Assembly (NCBI GenBank): GCA_027068235.1
Contig: JAMOUE010000186.1
Location: 1 to 9,969, forward strand
From: Deltaproteobacteria bacterium
GTDB taxonomy: Bacteria > Desulfobacterota > Dissulfuribacteria > Dissulfuribacterales > QOAL01
Length of the DNA: 9,969 bases
Reading direction: 5' to 3'
Part shown: one piece after another, positions 1-6,158 of the stretch
Layout of the letters: each line of letters begins with the position of its first letter
Numbering within the stretch: the first letter of the stretch is position 1
Position numbers and translations under genes: made by a program
The notes under the pieces: model-generated
What the model saw: the letters and a program-made list of their open reading frames with translations, nothing else
What the model was told of the DNA's origin: nothing
Database searches by the model: none

Positions 1-74
1 AGGCCCACATGCAAGTAAGCCTAATAAACGATGGACCGGTAACGGTACTACTAGACAGCAGGAAGATATTTTAG
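1..74 (+). CDS. dtd: D-aminoacyl-tRNA deacylase, C-terminal end (partial)
   Basis: Only the last 23 codons are in the window; the gene enters from the left edge with its frame starting at base 3 and stops at TAG 72-74. The tail reads AHMQVSLINDGPVTVLL, which matches the well-known C-terminus of Dtd. The NDGPVT part is the family's NxGPxT signature, carrying the Gly-cisPro pair that reaches across the dimer interface and rejects L-aminoacyl-tRNA. The enzyme hydrolyses D-amino acids (and glycine) wrongly attached to tRNA in the cytoplasm. Another frame is open over the same bases (2-118) but has no recognisable family sequence. The gene converges on trmL, with about 40 bases between the two stops and no convincing terminator. 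Confidence 0.92.
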   Translation, partial: AHMQVSLINDGPVTVLLDSRKIF

Positions 75-114
75 AAATACCTCATAAATCTGAATGGGCC
101 TTTAAGAGACCCTG

Positions 115-585
115 CTAAAAATCTCTAAAACCATCGGTTAGGCACCTATAGGCTTCGTAAACCACAACTCCTACTGCCGTTGACAAGTTAAGGCTTCTCG
201 TATTCCCCCACATTGGGATCTTGTAACTTTGATCTTCAAACCGCTTTAAGAGCCACTGTGGCAGCCCAAGGGTCTCCTTTCCAAAAACCAGATAACCACC
301 CTGCTGGAAAGGTGCCTCAGTATAAACACGCTGTGCCTTTTTGGAAAAAAGAAGCATTCGTTCTGGCGGCACGCCCTCTAAAAATGTTTGAAGATCCCTA
401 TGGTAAACAACATCAACGTACTTCCAGTAATCAAGCCCCGCCCTCTTTAATGCCTTGTCATCGGTACTAAAACCAAGAGGTCTAACGAGATGAAGAGTGG
501 AATCTGTTGCAGCACAAAGCCGTGCAATATTTCCTGTATTTGGCGGGATCTCTGGTTCAACAAGGACTACGTTTAGCTTGACCAT
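115..585 (-). CDS. trmL: tRNA (cytidine/uridine-34 2'-O)-methyltransferase, SPOUT family
   Basis: The protein has 156 residues, the usual size for TrmL, a minimal single-domain SPOUT methyltransferase that 2'-O-methylates the wobble base of certain leucine tRNAs using S-adenosylmethionine. The three SpoU motifs are visible: EPEIPPNTGNIARLC at residues 10-24 (motif 1, with the conserved Asn and Arg), FGKETLGLP at 101-109 (motif 2), and IPMWGNTRSLNLSTAVGVVV at 123-142 (motif 3, which forms the trefoil-knot cofactor pocket). The ATG start gives the canonical short N-terminus, although no good Shine-Dalgarno sequence precedes it. It lies 50 bases downstream of the fur-family gene on the same strand and may be cotranscribed with it. 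It converges on dtd, another tRNA-acting gene. Family assignment is secure; the exact tRNA target is inferred from the family. Confidence 0.93.
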   Translation of the reverse strand: MVKLNVVLVEPEIPPNTGNIARLCAATDSTLHLVRPLGFSTDDKALKRAGLDYWKYVDVVYHRDLQTFLEGVPPERMLLFSKKAQRVYTEAPFQQGGYLVFGKETLGLPQWLLKRFEDQSYKIPMWGNTRSLNLSTAVGVVVYEAYRCLTDGFRDF

Positions 586-635
586 AAAATACTTTTGACT
601 GTTCTAGGATACCGCCCAGGTGAATACCATGATAT

Positions 636-1097
636 TCAAGAGCTGTTTGACTTTTTTTGGCACTCACTACAAAGGCCAATAACCTCCAACTTGTGCCTTA
701 GTATCTTGTAGTTGAAGCGTCTTTGTAGGTCTTCTTCGATTTGGGCCACACGTTTATCACTAAATTCTTCTATCCTTTTGCATTCCTGGCACCTCAAATG
801 GCAGTGATGCTCGTGGCCATAGATGTGTTCATAGTGCATTTGGCCATTTTCAAAAAACACCTCTTCAATAAGGTTTGCCTTTATGAGTAGTGGGATAAGA
901 CGATAGATAGAGGCCTTGGAAACCCTTAGCCCTTTTTGTCTAATGGAGATGTAAAGGGAATCGACATCAAAATGTTCGTGGGTAGAAAATATCTCCTTTA
1001 TAATGGTTTCCCTTTCGGGTGTATAGCGCATACCTTGACGCTTGAGAAACTCACGGAATATCTCAAGCTCTGAAGGCTTGTTGTTTCGAGCATCCAT
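636..1097 (-). CDS. Fur-family metal-responsive transcriptional regulator
   Basis: This is a full-length 153-residue Fur-family repressor. The winged helix covers about residues 15-85, with recognition helix VSKASIYRLIPLL (59-71) that keeps the Tyr-Arg pair typical of DNA-contacting Fur proteins. The dimerisation domain holds the structural zinc site, C103/C106 (CQEC) and C143/C146 (CSEC). A histidine-rich stretch, GHEHHCHLRC (94-103), carries regulatory metal ligands. The ligand after the first CxxC is glutamate (E111 in IEEF), as in Fur, rather than the aspartate typical of PerR. Residue C99 sits where most Fur proteins have Asp or His. It is divergently oriented to a second Fur-like gene (1282-2082), so shared or mutual regulation is plausible. 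Whether it senses iron, zinc or another signal cannot be read from the sequence, so no symbol is given. Confidence 0.9.
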   Translation of the reverse strand: MDARNNKPSELEIFREFLKRQGMRYTPERETIIKEIFSTHEHFDVDSLYISIRQKGLRVSKASIYRLIPLLIKANLIEEVFFENGQMHYEHIYGHEHHCHLRCQECKRIEEFSDKRVAQIEEDLQRRFNYKILRHKLEVIGLCSECQKKSNSS

Positions 1098-1181
1098 TTA
1101 AACGAGTCCCTAGAGACAAAAAAGTTTCCTCTTTTCAAAAGCATCTTATCTTATTACCATACCCCGTCAAGGCTTATTGAC

Positions 1182-1194
1182 ATTGAATAACAAT
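1182..1194. promoter_or_regulatory. Possible operator: short AT-rich dyad overlapping a -35-like hexamer
   Basis: ATTG-AATAA-CAAT is a perfect 4+4 inverted repeat around a 5-base centre. It is AT-rich like Fur-family operators and overlaps the end of a TTGACA hexamer (1177-1182) between two fur-like genes. It does not match the classical 19-bp Fur box or the PerR box well. The call rests on position and symmetry only. Confidence 0.25.
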
Positions 1195-1197
1195 TTC

Positions 1198-1250
1198 TTT
1201 AAGGCCACCTCTAAAAGGAGAAAAAGATAATTTTTAGAAGTAGCCTTAAG
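1198..1250. repeat. Long imperfect inverted repeat (hairpin) between the fur-like genes
   Basis: The arms 1199-1216 and 1232-1249 pair at 16 of 18 positions around a loop of about 15 bases. On the plus strand the two mismatches (1206/1242 and 1209/1239) are C-A. In a minus-strand transcript both become G-U wobbles, so the stem would be unbroken there. It is not followed by a T-run on either strand and so is not a typical terminator. It lies where the 5' leader of the minus-strand fur gene could be, or may act as a DNA dyad. Confidence 0.55.
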
Positions 1251-1270
1251 CACAAAGCCTTATCGGACGA

Positions 1271-1276
1271 GGGAGG
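1271..1276 (+). promoter_or_regulatory. Ribosome binding site that fixes a GTG start
   Basis: GGGAGG lies 5 bases before the GTG at 1282 and supports this non-ATG codon as the start of the Fur-FeoA fusion. It places the Cys-rich N-terminus inside the protein. Confidence 0.75.
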
Positions 1277-1281
1277 CCAGG

Positions 1282-2082
1282 GTGCTTCAAAAACTTTTTG
1301 GAAAAATCAAGGCTGGTTGTTCATCATGTGAAACCTGCAAGGATACCCTTGCAACTGATACAGAGCCTGACGTCAAAAGCCTTTGTTTTGAAAAACTCCA
1401 CAAGAATGAAAAAGAACAGTTCCTAAATCTACTGCGTCAAACAGGCAGGATCTTATCTTCTGAAGAAATGGATGTGGTGGATGAATTCCTATCACATGAA
1501 GGTCATTTGTCTGTAGCTTTTATAAAACAGCAGCTTGCCCAAAAGGGAAAGGAAACATCTGAAAAGGCCGTAGAGGACATCCTTGATCTTCTTTGCAGAT
1601 ATGGTCTGGCCCAAAAGGTTCAATTAAATGGCACAGGGCCTTGGTATGAACATCTTCACCTTGGTGAAAAGCACGATCACTTAATGTGCACAAGATGCGG
1701 GAAGGTGGTGGAATTTGAAGACGAAGACTTTAAAGAACAGATGAAACGGTCTGCAAGCCTGCACGGTTTTCAACCGCTTTTCCAGAAAACTACCATCTAC
1801 GGCATATGCTCAAGGTGCAGGAAACTACAAAGCGGAACCATTCCACTTTCTGCCTTGAGCCAAGGTGAAAAAGCGCTTGTTGTGAGCTTTTCAGGCGGAA
1901 CCAGTTTAAAGAAAAAATTATCAGACATGGGCCTTGTAACAGATGAACCCATAGAGGTCCTAAGTAAGAGTGGGCCGGTAATTCTAGGTGTCAAAGGTTC
2001 TAGAATAGCTATTGGAAAAGGCATTGCACAAAAGATACTGGTTACCCCCATAGAGGCTGATGAGGAGAACCTTGAAGTATGA
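1282..2082 (+). CDS. Fur-like regulator fused to a C-terminal FeoA domain
   Basis: This 266-residue protein is a composite. Residues 1-20 carry a CxxCxxC motif (C13, C16, C19 in GCSSCETC), with another Cys at 35. Residues about 40-183 are Fur-like: a divergent winged helix, then HDHLMCTRCGKVVEF (131-145) and YGICSRC (173-179), giving zinc ligands C136/C139 and C176/C179. Residues about 187-258 form a FeoA (SH3-like) domain, recognisable by IPLSALSQGEKALV, the LSDMGL motif and GSRIAIGKGIAQKILV. Stand-alone FeoA is a small cytoplasmic partner of the ferrous iron transporter FeoB, so the fusion suggests an iron-sensing regulator, but no feoB is in the window. The helix normally reading TVYRTL is AVEDIL here, so canonical Fur DNA recognition may be altered. 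The start is GTG with a good ribosome binding site. The stop overlaps the proC start as ATGA, so the two are probably translationally coupled. Domain calls are confident; function is inferred. Confidence 0.88.
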   Translation: MLQKLFGKIKAGCSSCETCKDTLATDTEPDVKSLCFEKLHKNEKEQFLNLLRQTGRILSSEEMDVVDEFLSHEGHLSVAFIKQQLAQKGKETSEKAVEDILDLLCRYGLAQKVQLNGTGPWYEHLHLGEKHDHLMCTRCGKVVEFEDEDFKEQMKRSASLHGFQPLFQKTTIYGICSRCRKLQSGTIPLSALSQGEKALVVSFSGGTSLKKKLSDMGLVTDEPIEVLSKSGPVILGVKGSRIAIGKGIAQKILVTPIEADEENLEV

Positions 2083-2906
2083 ACAACGATAAAATCGATT
2101 TAGGAAAGATATGTTTTATTGGAGGGGGGCAGATGGCCGAGGCCCTAATAAAAGGCCTTTTGAAACGGCAAATCTTTAGCCCAAAGGATATATTGTGTTC
2201 AGAACCTGTAGAAGAACGAAGAAAATATCTTGAAAAAGAATATCAGATCAAGACCTATTCCAACAATAGCGAAGCTGTAAAAAACGCCCAAATAGTTCTT
2301 CTGGCTGTAAAACCACAGGTAATTGATGTTGTGCTTAAAGAGTTAAGCCCAAGCATTCAAGACAGCCATCTTGTTATCTCCATAGCAGCCGGAGTCACTC
2401 TGGAGCAACTACAGACCCTCTTAGGCCCAAAAGCCAGAATCATTAGGGTGATGCCCAATACCCCTGCCCTTGTCTTGGAAGGCGCTGCAGGAATCGCCCA
2501 GGGCCTTCAGGCGAGCAGACAAGACCTTGAAACTGCACTTTTTATATTCAACGCAGTGGGACAGGCTGTGGAAGTGCCTGAAAGCCTAATGGATGCAGTA
2601 ACAGGGCTTAGTGGAAGCGGCCCTGCATATTGTTTTCAGTTTATTGAGGCCCTAATTCAAGCAGGTATAAGGGAAGGACTCCCAAGGCCTACAGCAGCGA
2701 CCCTTGCCATACAAACGGTACTTGGTTCTGCCAAGATGTGTATCGACACAGGAAGGCATCCTATGGAACTTGCCTCCATGGTCACAAGCCCTGGTGGGAC
2801 TACCATTCAAGGACTTTATCAGCTAGAACGAAGCGGTTTTTCAGGCATTGTGATGGATGCTGTAAATGCAGCAACAAAGAGGTCAAAAGAACTTGGTAAA
2901 AAGTAA
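2079..2906 (+). CDS. proC: Pyrroline-5-carboxylate reductase
   Basis: This 275-residue enzyme catalyses the last step of proline synthesis in the cytoplasm, the NAD(P)H-dependent reduction of 1-pyrroline-5-carboxylate to proline. The N-terminal Rossmann fold shows ICFIGGGQMAEALIKGLL (residues 11-28, the dinucleotide-binding glycines). VMPNTPALVLEGA follows in mid-protein, and the C-terminal dimerisation/active-site domain has the P5CR signature around GLSGSGPAYCFQFIEAL together with VTSPGGTTIQGL. Its length is normal for the family and the gene looks intact. ATG 2079 overlaps the preceding stop by four bases (ATGA), with GAGGAG about 11 bases upstream, so translation is likely coupled to the Fur-FeoA gene. 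The following 82 bases before the symporter contain no clear terminator. Confidence 0.95.
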   Translation: MNNDKIDLGKICFIGGGQMAEALIKGLLKRQIFSPKDILCSEPVEERRKYLEKEYQIKTYSNNSEAVKNAQIVLLAVKPQVIDVVLKELSPSIQDSHLVISIAAGVTLEQLQTLLGPKARIIRVMPNTPALVLEGAAGIAQGLQASRQDLETALFIFNAVGQAVEVPESLMDAVTGLSGSGPAYCFQFIEALIQAGIREGLPRPTAATLAIQTVLGSAKMCIDTGRHPMELASMVTSPGGTTIQGLYQLERSGFSGIVMDAVNAATKRSKELGKK

Positions 2907-2988
2907 CACTTGGGGCTAAGAATTAGGCTGCATCTAAAAGCAGGGATCTTGTTCAAATGTTTCTTGCGGCGATAAAACCATCAATCAG

Positions 2989-4242
2989 GTGAAAAAAGAA
3001 GCCACATCAATCAACACTACCAGTCTGCACACAAAGATTCTCATGGCCATTGGCCTTGCCATACCGTCTGGCCTATTTTTCCGAAATCAGCTCTTCATAG
3101 ATTCTTGCGTCTTTGTGGGCACCATGTTCTTGAATGGCCTTAAAATGCTCATTGTGCCCATAATACTTTCATCCATTGTGGCTGGCATATTAAATCTTCC
3201 AAATGTAAAGGGTCTTGGGAAAATGGGTGCCACAACTGCCCTTTACTACCTTATGACCTCGGTTTTGGCAGTAATTACTGGCTGCATATTTGTATTTGCA
3301 CTAAAACCCGGCCTCTCACATTCGCTGCCAGCAGGCCAGCTTCTTGGCCTTTCAGAAGAGGTGATGAAAAAAGTCCCAGATATTTCCTCAAGTTCTATCG
3401 CAGACATGAAGGATATATTTTTGAGAATGATCCCGCCCAATATCGTTTCTGCCGCTGCCAAAGGACAGATGCTAGGGATAATATTCTTTGGCATCCTGTT
3501 TGGCATATCTGGGCAACTTATTAACTCCAAAAGCAAAAAGACTCTGGCAGGCGTAGTTCAGGCCATCTTTGAAACAACAATGAAGATGACCGAACTAATA
3601 ATGTATTTTGCTCCCTTTGGTATATTTGCCCTTGTCGCCAAGGTATTTGCTCAGACAGGCATGGATGCCTTAAGACCCTTGGCAATCTTTTTTGTAACGG
3701 TAATTCTCGCCCTAGGATTTCACTTTTTTATTACCCTGCCTTTGATACTCCGACTTTTTGGTGCATCTCCATTTGAACACATGAAAAGAATGGCCCCTGC
3801 TCTCTTGACTGCATTTTCGACATCATCTTCTTCTGCAACCTTACCCATCACAATGGAATGCATAGAGAAAAGGGCCAACATCCCCAACAGGATATCTGCC
3901 TTTGTTTTGCCGCTTGGTGCAACGGTAAATATGGATGGCACTGCCCTGTATGAGTGTGTGGCAGCCCTTTTTATAGCCCAGGCTATGGGCATAAAAATCG
4001 GACTTTTTAAGGCATTCGTGGTTGCCTTCACGGCTGTCATTACATCTATAGGAGTAGCAGGCATACCGGCTGCAAGCCTTGTTGCCATAGCAGTCATTTT
4101 AAAGATTCTTGGTTTACCAGTAGAGGCCATTGGCCCTATTCTGGCCGTAGATAGAATACTCGACATGCTGCGTACCAGTGTCAACGTATTCAGTGACTCT
4201 TGCGGAGCAGTTGTGGTGTCAAAGATTGCAAAAGATGACTAA
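2989..4242 (+). CDS. Dicarboxylate/amino acid:cation symporter (Glu/Asp type, DAACS family)
   Basis: The 417-residue inner-membrane protein has the GltP/GltPh-like fold, with about eight hydrophobic membrane segments and two re-entrant hairpins. The diagnostic motifs are present: the serine-rich hairpin FSTSSSSATLP (276-286), NMDGTALYE (314-322), and VDRILDMLRTSVNVFSDS (387-404). The Asp, Arg, Thr, Asn and Asp at 392, 395, 396, 399 and 403 match substrate and cation ligands of the aspartate transporter GltPh. The DMxRT form favours acidic amino acids (glutamate/aspartate) over neutral ones; that substrate call is inferred from the family. The start is GTG with a weak ribosome binding site; an in-frame TAA at 2935 rules out a long extension, and starting at Met19 would clip the first helix. 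The 3' end overlaps holA by 8 bases. Position after proC suggests a link to glutamate/proline supply, unproven. Confidence 0.92.
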   Translation: MKKEATSINTTSLHTKILMAIGLAIPSGLFFRNQLFIDSCVFVGTMFLNGLKMLIVPIILSSIVAGILNLPNVKGLGKMGATTALYYLMTSVLAVITGCIFVFALKPGLSHSLPAGQLLGLSEEVMKKVPDISSSSIADMKDIFLRMIPPNIVSAAAKGQMLGIIFFGILFGISGQLINSKSKKTLAGVVQAIFETTMKMTELIMYFAPFGIFALVAKVFAQTGMDALRPLAIFFVTVILALGFHFFITLPLILRLFGASPFEHMKRMAPALLTAFSTSSSSATLPITMECIEKRANIPNRISAFVLPLGATVNMDGTALYECVAALFIAQAMGIKIGLFKAFVVAFTAVITSIGVAGIPAASLVAIAVILKILGLPVEAIGPILAVDRILDMLRTSVNVFSDSCGAVVVSKIAKDD

Positions 4243-5536
4243 AAAAACAGCAAGCAAGGCCGGAATTCTAATCATTGGTGAATGGCAAGCAGTCAAAGAA
4301 AAATGTCTTCAAGTGGCCTTTGACTTTCTTGGCAAAAAAGAGCATGACATGATCACCCTCCTAAGAGGGGATGAAGTCTCAGAGCTACAGGTAATGGAAG
4401 CCCTCAATACCAAGGGGCTCTTTAACACAAAAAAGGTTATTATCTATCAAGATCCTAGCTTTTTAGATTATGGCAGGGAGAAAGATCCGTCAAAAAAATT
4501 TCTTAAGGCCATTAAGGCCAATCGGATAAAAAGGGCAGCCACAATACTTGGACGCATCCTTTATAAAAAAGGAATCGAGATAGATGCCCTTGAAAGGTTT
4601 ACACCGCAAAAAATATTATCCTTTCTCAAGATCGATTCTATAGGAGATGAACAGATAGAAGCCATTTTAAAGGAGCACATTCGTGATGTAGAAAAAGGTT
4701 TTTCTCTTCACGACTCTGGTGGCAAAGGTGTGATCTCTTGGCTTGAAAAAAAAGCAGACAAAAAGCAAGCAACCACCAATACCCTTTTGATCATCCACCT
4801 GTCTGATATGCCAGGAAAGTCTTCAACCTTGAACCGCTTGATGGAGCTTTGCCAAGTAATTGACCTCCGGATTGCAACAGACAGACGTAAAGGTGCAGAT
4901 AAAGCACTATACCAGTTCATTTACGATCTTTTAAAAGAACATCAAAAACAGATGGACAAGGCTGCACTTGAACTATTTTTGAATCTTGTTGGCACTGATT
5001 CCATGTCTGCCATAAGAAACGAGCTGCTAAAGCTTGTTAATCTTCCAAGTGACAAAAAACGCATCACCATTCAGGACGTTCAGGGCCTTGTTGTAAGACA
5101 TAAAGAGGAAGAGATATTCAAGCTTACAGAGGCATTTCGGGCAAAAAAACTTATACCTGCCCTTAACAGCCTCCATTTCTTAATGGAGCAAAACATACCC
5201 CCACTGGTCTTACTCGCTGCCATAAGAAACTGTACCTTGCGAATATTTTCAATAAAAGCCGCAGCAAGGAGTGTAGGAATCAACACTCCATGCCCATTCA
5301 ATAAATTCAAGTACGATTATTGGGATGAGATAAAAAAGGTCCTTTCTGATTACGGCGCCAAAACAATGACACAGATGCATCCTTACAGTGCCTTTTTGCA
5401 TTTTTCAGCACCTTACAAAATGGACACGCTTTATGACATCATTGAGAAATTTGCCGATCTTGACCTGGCCCTTAAGGGGAGTAAACTGGATGGCCGCATA
5501 CTAATAGAAAGATTTTTTTTCAAATATCTTACTTGA
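4235..5536 (+). CDS. holA: DNA polymerase III subunit delta (HolA-like), with enlarged N-terminal domain
   Basis: Delta is the clamp-loader subunit that opens the beta sliding clamp. The N-terminus GILIIGE (10-16) followed by a helix and VSELQVMEALNTKGLF is the usual delta start. The C-terminal half is clear: AIRNELLKLVNL, ITIQDVQGLV, EEEIFKLTEAF, and ADLDLALKGSKLDGRILIERFF near the end. The protein is 433 residues against about 340 in E. coli. The excess lies mainly between DPSFLDYG (from residue 73) and LLIIHLSD (184-191), where classical delta has only a short link, an insertion of roughly 80 residues. An upstream in-frame GTG at 4178 would add 19 residues lying entirely within the symporter gene. 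ATG 4235, overlapping the symporter stop by 8 bases, is preferred because it gives the normal short lead to the first strand. The family call is good; the role of the insert is unknown. Confidence 0.85.
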   Translation: MTKKTASKAGILIIGEWQAVKEKCLQVAFDFLGKKEHDMITLLRGDEVSELQVMEALNTKGLFNTKKVIIYQDPSFLDYGREKDPSKKFLKAIKANRIKRAATILGRILYKKGIEIDALERFTPQKILSFLKIDSIGDEQIEAILKEHIRDVEKGFSLHDSGGKGVISWLEKKADKKQATTNTLLIIHLSDMPGKSSTLNRLMELCQVIDLRIATDRRKGADKALYQFIYDLLKEHQKQMDKAALELFLNLVGTDSMSAIRNELLKLVNLPSDKKRITIQDVQGLVVRHKEEEIFKLTEAFRAKKLIPALNSLHFLMEQNIPPLVLLAAIRNCTLRIFSIKAAARSVGINTPCPFNKFKYDYWDEIKKVLSDYGAKTMTQMHPYSAFLHFSAPYKMDTLYDIIEKFADLDLALKGSKLDGRILIERFFFKYLT

Positions 5537-5568
5537 ATACATCAGTTTCACATTTGGGATGAGAATAG

Positions 5569-6135
5569 ATGGAATTGACCAGCCTTAGCAAGCTCCTTTT
5601 TGAAGTAAGCATGCTCAAAAGAACCATGCGTACTGGATACGCCTTTCTTGGAACTGGTAAGGAAAGCGCAGCGGCTCATAGCTTCAATACAGCTTTTATA
5701 GCCTACGTTTTAGGAAAGATGACACCAGGGGCAGACGTCAATCGCATGATCCTTATGGCACTCATTCATGACGTTCCAGAGGCCAGAACTGGAGATGCCA
5801 ATGCTGTGCATAAAAGATATATAAGAAGACATGAAAAAAGGGCATTGGAGCATGCCCTTGCAAAGACATCTTTGGCAGATGAACTACTGGAACTTTATGA
5901 TGAATATGAAAAGGCAGAAAGTCTGGAGGCAATTCTTGTTCAAGATGCCGACCAGATCGATATGCTTTTGTCTCTCAGAGAACAAGAAGACTGTGGTAAT
6001 CCCAACGCTTCCATGTGGATTCCTTATGTAAAAAATAGGCTTCGTACAGAACAGGCAAAGGCATTGGCTGAAAAGATAATGGAAACACATTGGGCTAGTT
6101 GGTGGATGGATGAGTTCAAAAAGAATCCTTCATAG
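5569..6135 (+). CDS. HD-domain metal-dependent phosphohydrolase (5'-deoxynucleotidase-like)
   Basis: This 188-residue protein belongs to the HD superfamily group that includes YfbR and related nucleotidases. The metal site is complete: His in AAHSF (H37), the His-Asp pair in ALIHDVPEARTGD (H67, D68) with E71 nearby, and the late Asp in LVQDADQIDML (D128). The basic LKRTMRTGY segment (16-24) aligns with the conserved Arg-containing region near the N-terminus of YfbR-like enzymes. Such proteins dephosphorylate nucleoside monophosphates, but the substrate here cannot be read from the sequence. There is no signal peptide, so it is cytoplasmic. It follows holA by 32 bases and precedes the secreted TGA-containing gene by about 23 bases, so the three may be cotranscribed. 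Its Shine-Dalgarno sequence is weak. The length is normal and the gene looks intact. Confidence 0.87.
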   Translation: MELTSLSKLLFEVSMLKRTMRTGYAFLGTGKESAAAHSFNTAFIAYVLGKMTPGADVNRMILMALIHDVPEARTGDANAVHKRYIRRHEKRALEHALAKTSLADELLELYDEYEKAESLEAILVQDADQIDMLLSLREQEDCGNPNASMWIPYVKNRLRTEQAKALAEKIMETHWASWWMDEFKKNPS

Positions 6136-6141
6136 GTAAAC

Positions 6142-6147
6142 GGAGGT
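6142..6147 (+). promoter_or_regulatory. Strong ribosome binding site upstream of the putative selenoprotein
   Basis: GGAGGT precedes two adjacent in-frame starts, GTG 6156 (8 bases away) and ATG 6159 (11 bases away). It is one of the clearest Shine-Dalgarno sequences in the window and shows that translation begins here rather than at the ATG at 6435, which lies after the TGA. Confidence 0.85.
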
Positions 6148-6158
6148 AACAAAAGGTG

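Larger units (their letters stand above)
1098..1281. other. Divergent intergenic region between two fur-family genes
   Basis: These 184 AT-rich bases separate two divergent Fur-type genes and should contain both promoters. A TTGACA hexamer at 1177-1182 (+) could be a -35 element, but the base run 16-18 positions downstream is a poor -10. A GATAAT at 1226-1231 resembles a -10 without a matching -35. A small dyad (1182-1194) and a long inverted repeat (1198-1250) are listed separately. GCCTTA occurs twice in direct orientation (1243-1248 and 1257-1262). No small ORF with a ribosome binding site was recognised. Confidence 0.7.

Noticed and set aside
75..114. Possible terminator between dtd and trmL (GGGCC...GACCC)
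   Set aside because: The stem is only three to five pairs with a mismatch and there is no T-run on either side.
2..118. Open plus-strand frame of 38 codons at the left edge ending in TAA 116-118
   Set aside because: The adjacent frame encodes the recognisable Dtd C-terminus (NDGPVT) over the same bases; this frame has no family resemblance and overlaps the trmL stop.
2907..2988. Promoter upstream of the symporter (TTGTTC, 16 bases, GATAAA)
   Set aside because: Only three of six and four of six consensus matches; not enough to call.
3720..4184. Long minus-strand open frame opposite the symporter
   Set aside because: It is antisense to a clearly conserved membrane protein and has no recognisable motif or ribosome binding site.
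4178..4234. Upstream GTG start for holA
   Set aside because: The extra 19 residues are read from another frame of the symporter's conserved DRxxD region, and the delta family starts close to the ATG at 4235.
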